Assembly (NCBI RefSeq): GCF_012489685.1
Contig: NC_080044.1
Location: 54,737,507-54,801,506, forward strand
Length of the DNA: 64,000 bases
From: Lotus japonicus
Taxonomy: Eukaryota; Streptophyta; Magnoliopsida; Fabales; Fabaceae
Reading direction: 5' to 3'
Shown: positions 20,386-30,452 of the stretch, piece by piece
Position numbering within the stretch: the first letter of the stretch is position 1
Layout of the letters: every line of letters begins with the position of its first letter
Made by a program: the position numbers and the translations under genes
Notes under the pieces: model-generated
Told to the model about the DNA's origin: nothing
The model's input: only the letters and a program-made list of their open reading frames with translations
Databases searched by the model: none

Positions 20386-20815
20386 TGTTCTGGGAATGAA
20401 CATTGAAGGAAAGGATAGTACCTAGGGAGTGGAAGAATGTGCTAAAGAGAGAATGAGAATGCTGAATTTCATGTGTTATTTCATAAAGTGAGCAAAAGTC
20501 CCCTACAATTGGTAACTACCTCCTATTTATAGAGCTTGGGCACTACCTATTGGGCCAATTGGGCCTCCAAGGCCGAGGCCCAACTTAAGGCCAGGGGCTC
20601 GCCTCGGGGCGGGCTACACGCTGGGCGTTGCCCCTCTAGGGGCTCACCCAGTCCAGCAGTCATGGAGAGTGATAGGGAGAGATAGAGAGGGTTCGAAGGA
20701 GGAGGCCAAACCTCTTCGTTCGCGGCCGTTGCGCGCTCACCAGGACGAAGGAGATGGATCCGAGGGGATCTGGGGATCTGGCTGTGCTCGCGTTTCTTCT
20801 TATTTTCCCAGAATT
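20386..20815 (-). repeat. 5' LTR of Tat element B (about 430 bp)
   Basis: In plus orientation it starts TGTTCTGGGAA two bases from the primer binding site. A matching inverted TTCCCAGAA lies at 20805-20813, and the expected CA after it now reads TT. A minus-strand TATAAATA (20531-20524) leaves about 140 bp of R-U5 before the inner LTR end. The outer end is inferred from the inverted repeat only, because the partner LTR is absent from the window. Confidence 0.6.
20524..20531 (-). promoter_or_regulatory. TATA box of LTR B
   Basis: The minus strand reads CTCTATAAATAGGAGG, a canonical plant TATA context, about 140 bp before the inner end of the 5' LTR. It would drive gag-pol B transcription toward lower coordinates. 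Confidence 0.6.
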
Positions 20816-22642
20816 GTTTAGTTGTCGTCTGGATTTTCATCTTATTCTTCCCTAAATTCATTCATCATTCTTATGCATGCTGGAAAAGCAAATCTGCCAT
20901 CTCTCTTATCAGAACTATTCAATTACTTTAGATCTTATTGTCTGCTTCTTTCTTTTAGACTTTGCTATTTCAGGTATCGTGTTCTAATTATCTCACTGCT
21001 ATTAGATGCTATCAATCCAAGGTAGACTTCGCAAAATTTACATATGACTCTTTATAGAACTAAAAACCTGAAACCAAATAGTTGTCTGTGATTTCCCATT
21101 GTTTATGCAGGAAGTTTCCTCAGGCAAAGAGATCGATGGTAAAAACAACGAGGTATGTTGTTTGGATTTTTCGTGAGGACATTGATCAGGTACAATTAGT
21201 ATTTAAGTTAAGGGGTATTTTGTGCATCAGCTTGACTTTTTCCGACATCTATGTCTATCTCTGTGTGTTGTTTTTACTATTTAGATGTGTAGGTTGGTAC
21301 TAAATGATATCTATGGGAAGTTTTTAATTTTCATTTCTCTCATAATTTAGTGCTTATAGTTTTCCTTTTTCATTTCTCGCATTGTTGAGCAGACCTGCAG
21401 AATGCTAAAGGAGTTTCCCATTTGATAGATTTATGCAACTATCTCATAAATCTTGAAGATGGTAGTTGGGGCTTAAAGAGAAAGATGCATAACTTATGTC
21501 TTACTCTTTAGGCTTCATTGTGATTTGGTTACGACCACCATATGAAATCTGTTTCGCAAGAAGGATACGACTGTTTTTTCTTGCTTAACAATAAATGTTG
21601 TGGTTTTTGGTTGTTGTCATTTGCCTGTAAATTAAATCTACACACTCTGATGTTTTAAATGTGTTGGAGAATGATATGAGGTGTGAATGGAAGGAAGATT
21701 CACAAGATTGTTGGGTTGGACTGCTGAAGAATGGAAGCAAGATTGGATTCTGCTGCCATTTATCTATTTTTTCATTGATATTTCGTAATTGCTTTACCTC
21801 TTTTCCACAATCTGGGTAAGCTTTTAATTCATAGATGTCTCTAAATTTTTTGTTTGGGTAGGTAATTTCAAGTTATTGGGTCCCTGTATTGAGTAATCAC
21901 AAAAGTGAGAAAATTCCATAACTCATCGCATAGTTATAGTGTTTTTTTCTTTACCTGTCATCTTATTTTTATTTGATTTTATTGGCAAAACACTGAATAA
22001 TCATCATTAACCGATGATGATGATTTCATTCTTCTCAATCCTAATTTCTCCAACATTTTCCTTTGATTTTGTTGTTCCAAAGGGGGTTTTGGTCAACAAA
22101 AGCAATTGTGGCGTATGTAAACTTATCTTATTAGGTATTAAAGCTCCATTACATGTATATTTTATTTCAATTAGTTATAAATATTGATTGCATCCTAGAA
22201 TGGGTTTATATTTATGTTTATAGTATGGTTCAATAAACCATTGATCTGTTATGTTCTTTTTCAACATGGAAAGTATGTGGTCATTCCTTATAAGCCTATG
22301 GTTCCGTCGGTCAACTCGACAGGGTAGAGCAAACTTGCGCATTTTCTTGCGCAGGAATATCAAATAACAATCAGTTTGCCAGATCAGTTTGCAAAATCTT
22401 TGTTCTTTTGTTGTTTAAGGCAGAATGCATAAGCTCATTCTATCTCACCTTTTAAGATATTATCTAATGATTCAGTTAGCCCAACATAAGCACATTGTAA
22501 ATCAACTTAAATGACAGATAGAAGTAGCATTCAGGTGTTAATATGACAAGTTTCCTCACAGTAATGGCAACGGTATAGCTACATGTGGGTTTGTTGCGAG
22601 GCCAAAGCAGCATTAATGCGTTTATTGATCGTGTAAATACAA
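20816..22642. other. AT-rich flank, intron-like, no gene recognised
   Basis: The stretch is T-rich with some splice-like pieces, for example TTTATGCAG before 21111 and CGAG|GTATG about 45 bp later, suggesting intron and exon fragments on the plus strand. No protein family was recognised. It may be host gene remnant or captured sequence. Its right end (22390-22642) is part of the duplicated segment that recurs at 32513. Confidence 0.4.
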
Positions 22643-23004
22643 CTAGGATAGAGCCCGTTTGCCCGTGCGATGCACGGGTAATTTTTTACCAAATCAATTG
22701 TTAATTATAATTATTGAGTAATTTTTTGAAGGTAATTATTGAGTATTTTATATATATGAAATAATACAATGATATATTTACTAAAACATACAATTTTAAT
22801 TAGTGGAACACTTATATGTTCTTATTATCTTCCTTTTATGTATCAATGTTTCATTTACTTATACACATTAATTGGCTAACACTGCAATATTAAGTTTGGT
22901 TCGCTCTTTACAGTTATTATGGAGCTTGTCGGTGTGATTTCCGGCTCAATCTTGCATGTAAAAGATAAACAAATAATTCATGCAAAGAGGTACAAATAAG
23001 GTAT
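22390..23004. repeat. Duplicated segment, copy 1
   Basis: From tgcaaaatctttg at 22390 to aaggtat at 23004 the sequence is nearly identical to 32513-33128, with a handful of differences. It includes about 250 bp outside the Helitron end and about 360 bp inside it, so the duplication is not simply two Helitron insertions. Confidence 0.85.
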
Positions 23005-23142
23005 AGAATATATGTTGCTCAAATGTTGGTTAATTGAATTAGTACCCAACCTTAGAGCAAAAAAATTAGGTCAGATGGCACAACGTAATTAGTGGTTTCT
23101 TAGGAATAGTGAAATTCAAAATCACAAATAAGAAGTACTAAA
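22643..23142 (-). mobile_element. Possible short nested Helitron (500 bp)
   Basis: The sequence 23078-23142 is a diverged match to 27018-27087, the 5' end of the larger Helitron (minus-strand tTAGTACTTCTTATTTGTG against TCTACTACTTCTTATTCATG). It is followed on plus by T, as the insertion rule requires. With the 3' terminus at 22643 it would form a 500-bp element. The 5' TC has decayed to TT. Confidence 0.4.
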
Positions 23143-23879
23143 TACTTGTGCCATGTAATATTTATTTATATTTTATAATTTATATATTTATAAAATTTCA
23201 ATTATATATTCAACTTAAATTCAAGATAATGGTAAAATATATAATTTTATTAGTAGAATAAAACACAATTGGTAAAAAATATTATTAGACCATCCATCGG
23301 ACGTATTCATTTTTTTGTTTATCAGAAAATTCGGACTCATTCATTGAAAACGTGAATATTTTTATTTAATTGAAAGATTCAAAAATAGAATGGTAAAATT
23401 AATCTTTCATCACCAATAAAAATAAATTCAAGAAATGGAAAATTAAATAATAACATTTAGCAAGCAAACATATTAATTTGAAAAGAGTTAGTAGCAACTT
23501 GATAAAATGAGCAAGGAAAACACTTATCCGGAAACTTTTCTTTTACAAATTAAAAACTCCCTTATGTTATTTTCAGTTGAACCCATAATAAGAACCACAA
23601 TGATCTCAATGGGAAAAAAATTACGTTAAAAATAATTAGTAACAAATGGATCGAGTGATCCATATAACCGACCTTAGTTGGATAAAGCTTTCGTTGTTGT
23701 TGTCGTACAATTGAATTGGAGTTTTTTTTTACACTAATTTTAAGTGAGAGCCAAGCTTCAAGGAAAGTAGAGAGGATATGTATTTTAAAGAGATAAGTTA
23801 CATACATAAATGAGAATGAGGGTATATAAATATAGTTTCATTGTCCGAAGTGAAGACTCAAATTTAAAACATATAGAGA

Positions 23880-24535
23880 TGTGTGTTACAATCGACTAAG
23901 AAAGAACTACAACAATCATCAGGATATGTTACTTTCGACACAAAAAATATAAGCATAGCAAGAGCTTGCAAAAAGAAGCAACACCAAACAATGAATGCCA
24001 TCAATATTATTGAAGAGAATGTCCAAATGTCTGTAACTTCAGCTCATTCAAATGAAGCCATATTATGTGAAACTCTGACATTTGTATTATCTGTAGTCAT
24101 TCAACCAAAATCAATCACAAGAATCATCAGTCACACTTATCATGCACAACCTGAAAGGATAGGGATGAGAATAAAATGCGGGAACACAAAAGCTGCTGCT
24201 TAACTTCATCCACATCATAAACTTAGTCCTAATATACATGCCAATTTAATGGATCAAAACTAATTCACTAATTCTTTAACACAGTCACTGAACTCTGTCT
24301 GTATGTCTCTCTCTCTCTCTCACACACACATTTGGTAGTGAAACACCGAAAAGAGAAGGTACAACAACTTGGTATTGATTTTAAAGAAAAAATCAGCAAC
24401 TGCATTATTAAGTCAAATTCATATCATTAAAACTTAGATTATCTTCAAAGCCAAAGTCATCAAGACTTCCTGTAAAAGCCTCCAAACCCAGCATTGAAGA
24501 AGGAATTACTCCTGAAGGCCTTTGGAATCTATGAG
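23880..24535 (-). pseudogene. Captured last exon and 3'UTR of an unidentified gene
   Basis: On the minus strand, after an acceptor-like CCTCATAG near 24526, a frame encodes about 43 residues rich in Phe, Asp and Gly (including SLDDFGFEDNLSFNDM) and ends at a TAA near 24410. The AT-rich stretch beyond it looks like a 3'UTR. I do not recognise the protein; the acidic, hydrophobic character would suit a C-terminal activation-type region, which is a guess. It has the same orientation as the Helitron. Confidence 0.4.
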
Positions 24536-25448
24536 GAACAGCAGCATTTTATTACCTCAATAAGATTAAAAAAAATAGTAGAACAAAACTATACATGAAA
24601 GTAGCCAACCAATATATGAAAGTAGCCAACCAATGATGCAGAAAAATAACTTGAAAGAAGCTAATTAAATTCCTTACTCCCTATGTCTATTATCCTATAC
24701 TGTGGTGATGTCTATCTTACTTCCTTCTATCAAAATTCAATTAAAACATCTATCTTCCATTGCCTTGGGTTCAAGTTTTCTACATTAAATGGCAGAAACA
24801 ACCAGGTGTCTCCTTGGACAGTCTACATTCTACAACAACCTGAAATGTAAAGTAGGCTTTACTCAACAAAATTTCTTGAAACATTGTGATATTTTTGGAC
24901 CTGAATTTTCTATGGGTAGATGGGGATAAGGGCTGAGAACCAAAGAAGGAGAAACCATAAAAATAAAAGTGTTATGGATGACAAGGTGCATGAGAGAATG
25001 CTCACAAAATTTAGAAAATGGATGAAAAATTCCATCCATCATTTCCCCCATGAGGGACATATGCACATGGAAAATTATAAGATGTAGGACATAATGAATG
25101 TTATAAGGTACTCAAAGCTAAGGAGTAAGGAAACATAAAACATTTTGTTAAATAATGTAGTGGTTAGTCTATATAAAGTAAGCCATAGAATACATTTAAG
25201 TTTTAATTTTAATGATATGTGATGAACTTCAGCTGCAATATATAGCTTGAGGCATGGTTATGCTAATTATGCAGCTGTATGTGGCATACCTGTGACAGAG
25301 TGGCTACCCACTTCAATATCTTTCTGCAATCATGGTGTTAGATTAGATGAACTCACAAGGACTTACATGTATCACTAATTTATTTGCATTATTTTCATTT
25401 CAAATTTTAAATTACTGAGATATGATTGCATCTTTTACTGATATGCAG

Positions 25449-25530
25449 AGCTGAATATGATCCAAAAAGTGATTTGCTGGAGCACGAGTTCATGTTAAAA
25501 GGGAAATTGTTTCAACGGAAGGATGTGGAG
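25449..25530 (+). pseudogene. Captured exon of a plant alpha/beta hydrolase gene
   Basis: The frame reads AEYDPKSDLLEHEFMLKGKL and continues FQRKDVEV. This is the conserved N-terminal segment of a plant family of alpha/beta hydrolases (serine aminopeptidase S33 type) that precedes the oxyanion and nucleophile motifs. It is bounded by an acceptor-like ATATGCAG and a donor-like GAG|GTAAGG, so one exon with its splice signals appears to have been captured. The catalytic exons are absent. The frame happens to stay open to 25881, but that part is not recognised. It lies antisense to the Helitron. Confidence 0.65.
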
Positions 25531-25899
25531 GTAAGGTTAAAAAATAAATTCACCATGTCAGTAAAAGCATTAGATATGTGGAAACCCATTGAAAGATTGC
25601 ACAGTTCTGCTTATGAGGTTCTTTTACCCTTAAAGCAATGCAGTTTGATAACTTTTTCCAGCCTGCAGCTATTTCAGACATCAGAGAAATCAGTGAAAAT
25701 ACACAAATGGTTGAACAAAGGTACAAATGGGATAGGGGAAAGCAGGATGAATGAAAATACTCACAACCAAATTTCGGATGTGCAAGTGTTCAAAGTTAAA
25801 AATCATATTGATTTCCAACATCCAAAACATGAAATCCTTTCCTCTGATCCTAGCTCTTTAAAGTTACAGCTAAAACATTAACATGACAAGAAGGCATCA

Positions 25900-26386
25900 T
25901 CATCTATATTCCTCAGGCAATCGGTAACCTGGTATAACTATTTTATCTGCTAACCTTTTGCCAGTCTTTGGCATAACATGCCAGTGCACAGTCAAGTTGA
26001 ATTCTTTACCACACAAATTGCTTCCCTGATCAATGAAGTGGTACTTATTTGATGTGTGGATCCAAAACTTGGCATGCTTTTTAGAGGGAATGAACCATCC
26101 CACAAGGATATCTGGTTCAAGGAATGTTTTGGAGTTTCACATTCAGCAGCTATAAATACAAAAACCTGTTTTGTGTTCCACGTGAAAAGAGACTACAAAT
26201 CTTCTGATATATTCAATGTCATTGTTGTTGGGCTGTTTTTGAAACCAGTTGATCTTCAGGATCGGGACTTGGACAGAGGGAGAAGGGGAATTGAGTGTAT
26301 CAGAGAAGGAACATGCCGCACATAAAGGCCAGAATGATTATGGCAAATAAGAGCAGAATGTTGGCTCTGTACCTGAATGAATGCAT
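25900..26386 (-). pseudogene. SPCS3: Signal peptidase complex subunit 3 (SPC22/23) pseudogene
   Basis: The start ATG at 26386 opens MHSFRYRANILLLFA, matching the N-terminal membrane segment of SPCS3. [24 protein letters not shown] and then [14 protein letters not shown] through [10 protein letters not shown] to a C-terminal GYRLPEEYR follow, in the right order and end to end. No introns are present. At least three lesions break it: a small indel after the N-terminal helix, a deletion plus an in-frame TAG before SLFTWN, and a one-base loss after ISLWDG. The normal protein is an ER-membrane subunit of the complex that removes signal peptides. It lies inside the Helitron in the same orientation. 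Confidence 0.9.
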
Positions 26387-26399
26387 TTTGGTGGCTTTT

Positions 26400-27087
26400 T
26401 CCGTTGCGACCCAACGATGACTCCGCTCAGAGAGGGAGAGCGACGGTGGTAGATGACTCTCCCTTCACCACATAGGGAGTATTTATAGAGAAATCTACTA
26501 CCTAAAATGTTTACTCCAAAAATCAAGTTCACATTGTGGATGAAAAAATCAAATTAAATCAGTAACATTTAAAGTGATTTAGACTGGAAACAGACGAAAG
26601 GATTACTCATCCGAGATTTGCTCCTTGGGAATGCACTCAAATCTGGAATTTAGAAAGAAGGATGAACAAATAACAGTGAATGGAGGTACCTGTCGAAATA
26701 TGGCTGGTTCCACCATTTTCGGCGAGCGAAACCTCCTTGAACACGGAAGGTCGGCGAGGATGCAATTGAATGATGCAGAGACGCGATTTGACGGGAGCAG
26801 ATGAGAAACTGAGCTGTAGATATGGATGAGCAAGCAATAGAAGTAGCCAGCGGACGATGATGACATTGGAGAGGAAACACTGAGCTGCGATGGATGGGTG
26901 AGAGTACACTCATGTGACGTAGAAGTAGGTCAAAAAACAGGAAATCAGGAAAAAGAAGAAAATCAGATGAGCGGTGGAGATGAAAAAAAATTTTGAAAAA
27001 GTAACAAAAATAAGGACAGATGGCGTAATGTGATTGGTTGTTTTGTAGGAATAGTGAAATCTAAACTCATGAATAAGAAGTAGTAGA
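26400..27087 (-). other. 5' segment of the Helitron, no gene recognised
   Basis: After the terminal 70 bp, which are shared with 23078-23142, the minus strand has a pyrimidine-rich stretch and then several overlapping short open frames (26603-26913) that match no family I know. It may be UTR or first-exon sequence of another captured gene. Confidence 0.35.
26480..26487 (-). promoter_or_regulatory. TATA box upstream of the SPCS3 pseudogene
   Basis: The minus strand reads CTCTATAAATACTCCC about 95 bp before the SPCS3 ATG, with a pyrimidine-rich leader between. This suggests the promoter was captured with the gene, so the copy derives from genomic DNA and not only from mRNA. Confidence 0.5.
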
Positions 27088-27159
27088 TATCTCACACACA
27101 CATTGATGATTATATTAAAAATATGAAATTCTCATCCTTAATAATAAATCATCTGTCCT

Positions 27160-27290
27160 CGAATGATAACTCAAATGGTAAAAGTTAGGGAACATGTAGG
27201 TTGGGTGAGGGAGGTTTAGGGATCAATGCCTGGAGGGTGTAATTTATCTTTCCGATGTAAAACCCTTTCATGAATATTTTTACTAATTAT
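27160..27290 (+). mobile_element. tRNA-derived SINE-like sequence
   Basis: An A-box-like TAACTCAAATGG (27167-27178) and a decayed B-box-like GGGATCAATGCC (27219-27230) are spaced as in tRNA genes and tRNA-derived SINEs. The tail runs to about 27290. No target duplication was confirmed. Confidence 0.45.
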
Positions 27291-27428
27291 GTATGCTCAA
27301 TTCCTAAACTACCCTACTAAAAACTCAAGAGTCTTTTGGGCTTTATTCCTCCATGTAATAAAAAAAAAACTCAAGAGTCTCCCCTTTTTTCTCCTTATTT
27401 TGTTCCATGTAGATTTTTTCAATTATAT

Positions 27429-28223
27429 ACTATATATATTATATTAAAAACGGTATGGTTGTAAACGAGTAAAAGACAAAAAAAAAAATTGGTGATAAAT
27501 TATTATTTATTAGTTTATTTAAATTTAATTTGACTCTTGGCTTCCCGTTCCCTTCTTTAAAATTGATTTACATTTTAAGCTCTTCTTTGCAATGCACATA
27601 TCACATAATTACAATATCACATAATTACAATCAAAGTATCCACACCCTTGACATTTATATATAGACACAATCATATGTACATAGACAATAAAGTAAAAGT
27701 TCATACTTTGTCATGACTAGCTTCATTGTTCCCGTCACATTTGAGATTTTGCATGAGTCAAAGATAATGACTAATTTCATTTCTCTATTGTTTTGCATTC
27801 ACTTATTTGTTTCCATTTTAATAGTTTTATTTTGAATCTTATTTTCTTGATGCTCCACTATGGTAAGATTATCGAATGGGTAGTGGAGTACGTACAACTC
27901 CCGACTAAAGGTAATCTGTTTCTTACTTATCCATTAGGCGTAACAAAAAAGATATGTTTTTAGGTAATCAACAACAAGGGTTACCTACTTCAATCGAGCA
28001 TCTAGGAAAACAACGACAAAAGATAAAAACCAAAAATAGAAACTCAAAAAAACAAAAAACAAACATTCATTAAAAAAAATTTACAAATTTATGATTTCTT
28101 ATATTTAAAATATTTTTTTTTCTAATCCATAAAATATCTTTTAAAAAATAACATATATTTAAAAAATCATAAAAAAAACAAAAATGAATATTCCCCGTGC
28201 GATGCACGGGTCAAAAGTACTAG
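27429..28223 (+). mobile_element. Second Helitron-like element, 3' end clear
   Basis: The hairpin CCCGTGC GAT GCACGGG at 28194-28210 is followed nine bases later by CTAG (28220-28223) and then T, a typical Helitron 3' terminus. The hairpin stem is identical to that at 22662-22678. The 5' end is a guess: an AT-rich ctatatatattatattaaaa at 27430 resembles plant Helitron starts but lacks TC. No coding content was recognised. Confidence 0.5.
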
Positions 28224-29018
28224 TATACGATAAATTGAGTAGTTCTATAATAAATAATGTAAAAGTTATTAACTGAAAATTATAATTAGTTATTAATGAT
28301 CATTTATATTATTATTGTAGAAATAATCAATTTCTCATATATATGATTAAAATATATTAGTATTAAAATTAGTTAAAAGATGTTTGACTTTTATATAACT
28401 TACAATACTAATTAATTCCAAACAATAATTAATTATTAATTATCCTTAAAATGAATAATATAAAGTATAATTAACAATCAATTCATAATATGAATAATAT
28501 AAAATCAAAATTTTTACTATTTTTGATATTAATATTTTAACTATGTCATTAAAAGAATTCAATACATTATAAAAAAGTATAGTAAATAATATATAGTGTC
28601 ATTTAAAAAAAATTAAAATTTATACTTTTATAAATATTTATTAGCTAATAGAATTTATGACATTAAATAATTTTAATGCTTAACATATTTATTATATATA
28701 TAATAGTACTTATTTCATTTATTATTTTTAATATTTTCTCAAGTTGTGATTGGTATCTTAGTTATTAGAATTTATTTTTTAATTATATATACACGTGAAA
28801 TTAAATGTTTATTCCATTAAAGTTAATACTAGTGTTCTTTGATTTTTCCTAGACCATGAAGCTATATATATTGGCTCTAATGACATGACAGTCTCCATGA
28901 GTACCATTTTTTCAATTATATGTTTAGTACAATCAACATCATAGTACTCACCTGACCATTTTCTTCTCTAGCTTTTAGTAGAGTTATAAAATGAAATAGT
29001 ATTTTCACTCCATGAATC
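28224..29018. other. Very AT-rich intergenic stretch
   Basis: About 800 bp of strongly AT-rich sequence with many short A and T runs. I see no gene and no repeat structure other than low complexity. Confidence 0.6.
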
Positions 29019-30243
29019 TTTAGAAGAGATTTCCTAGGTAGCATCTTTTTTAGAGATCCAAGAATTATTTTGAATCTTTTAGACTCATCATCTTGTATTT
29101 CACCTTTATTTTGTCACAAATTTGATCAGTCATTTGCTTTCAGCTTTGTTGTATTTTTGCTACCACCCCAAAAGCTGAACTTAGAAGAGTTTCTTGGATA
29201 ACATCAAATTCAACCTATTTCTTAGATCTCTTCCATGATTAATTTTGTGCTCTTCTAGACCAAACATCTTTTATTCCGTCTTTATTTCTTCACCAATTGG
29301 AGGAATCATTCAACTTGGGTTTAACTCTCCACTAATTTGTCTAAGAAGAGTCTTGTATAACATCACCTTCAACCTTACATTCAACTATAAATTTATAAGA
29401 GCTCCAAGAATCACCTTGGGCTCTTTTAGGCCCACCATCATGTATTTCACACTTATTTTCCCCTCAAGCTTCCTAACGGCTTGAGTTTGTTTTTGTTTGA
29501 TATGTAGTAGTTGAGTCTCATAGTTTCAATTGGGATGTTTCTTTTTGTTTCAAGAATCCTCTTAGGCACTTTCACATACACTATCTTGTTGAACAAATTT
29601 TTTCTTTCCAGAGCTGACCAATCATTACGTTTCTCAGTATTTGATTAGTAAACTTTGGAAAGAAAAAAAATTGTACCACAAGATAGTGGATGTGAAAGAG
29701 CCTAAGAGGATTCTTGAAACAAAAAGAATCATCCCAATTGAAGCCATGAGACTCAACTATAGATCATACAAAAACAAACTCAAGCCATTAGAAAGCTTGG
29801 GGGGGAAAATATATGTGAAATACATGATAGTAGGCCTAAAAGAGTCCAAGATGATTCTCGGAGCTCTAAAAAGTTAAAATCTGAATGTAAGGTTGTAGGT
29901 GGTGTTTTCCAAGGCTCTTCTAAGCCAAGCTAGCAGAGAGATAAGCCCAGATCAAATGATTCCTCCTGTTGGGGAAGAAATAAAGATAAAGTACAAAATG
30001 TTGGGTCTAGAAGAGCCCAAAATGTTTCAAGGAGGAGATCTAAAAAAAAGGTTGGATTTGATGTTATCGAAGAAGATTCTTCCTAGTTCAGCTTTTGGGG
30101 TGGTAACAAAGATATAATAAATCTGAAGGCACATGATTGGTCCAATTGGGAACAAAATAGAAATACAAGATGTTGGGTCTAAAAGAGGCCAAGATTATTC
30201 TTGGAGCTCTCACAGAGGTATTACCCGAGAAAACGCTTCTAAG
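29019..30243. mobile_element. Foldback element: 600-bp inverted arms built of about 165-bp subrepeats
   Basis: The left arm (29019-29617) and right arm (29650-30243) are inverted copies of each other along their whole length, diverged but clear by eye. Shared strings include accaccccaaaagctgaac and ggcttgagtttgtttttg. Only about 32 bp separate them. Inside the left arm three diverged direct units start at 29020, 29181 and 29342 (161-bp steps), each beginning (c)ttagaagag or ctaagaagag. Long arms made of direct subrepeats are the structure of foldback elements. No transposase was seen; target duplications were not found by eye. Confidence 0.65.
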
Positions 30244-30452
30244 GCTGATGCACGATGATCTTAGGATATCTCATAATTGCGTCAACTTTCTCTCTTTTAG
30301 GCTCTGCTAGGATTTTACCCATCTTGATCTAAAAAGAGCTTTCTCTCCTTCTAGCGGAGCAGCACCTCCCTAATAGGGGAACTTCTGAGGTTTCTTGCCT
30401 TCAAGTACCATTTGACTCTTTTCCGCTTAGAATCAGAAGGGACTGAGTGCAA
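30244..30452. other. Short gap between foldback element and LINE-type remnant
   Basis: About 210 bp with no recognised feature. It could be the 5'UTR of the ORF1 remnant that follows. Confidence 0.3.

Larger units (their letters stand above)
22643..27087 (-). mobile_element. Non-autonomous Helitron with captured gene pieces (4.4 kb)
   Basis: On the minus strand the 5' end TCTACTACTTCTTATTCATG begins at 27087, preceded by A (T at 27088 on plus). The 3' end is CTAG at 22646-22643, followed by T. Fifteen bases before the CTAG is a hairpin, CCCGTGC / GCACGGG with a 3-base loop (22678-22662). These are the Helitron terminal rules: 5' TC, hairpin, CTRR, insertion between A and T. No Rep/helicase is inside. 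Contents include an SPCS3 pseudogene, an alpha/beta hydrolase exon and a last exon of an unknown gene. A second 5'-end-like sequence at 23142 allows a smaller 500-bp element sharing the same 3' end. Confidence 0.65.

Noticed and set aside
1..20815. Endogenous pararetrovirus or envelope-bearing retrovirus
   Set aside because: Domain order is gag-PR-RT-RH-RH-INT with LTRs and PBS, which is Ty3/gypsy Tat. The extra ORF is antisense, lacks a signal peptide and transmembrane pattern, and is not an envelope gene.
24306..24331. CT/CA microsatellite as a regulatory element
   Set aside because: A short simple repeat in 3'UTR-like sequence with no context for a function.
25531..25881. Open frame continuing the alpha/beta hydrolase exon to 25881
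   Set aside because: It passes a good splice donor (GAG|GTAAGG) and the rest matches nothing in the hydrolase family. It is probably intron or other captured sequence that stays open by chance.
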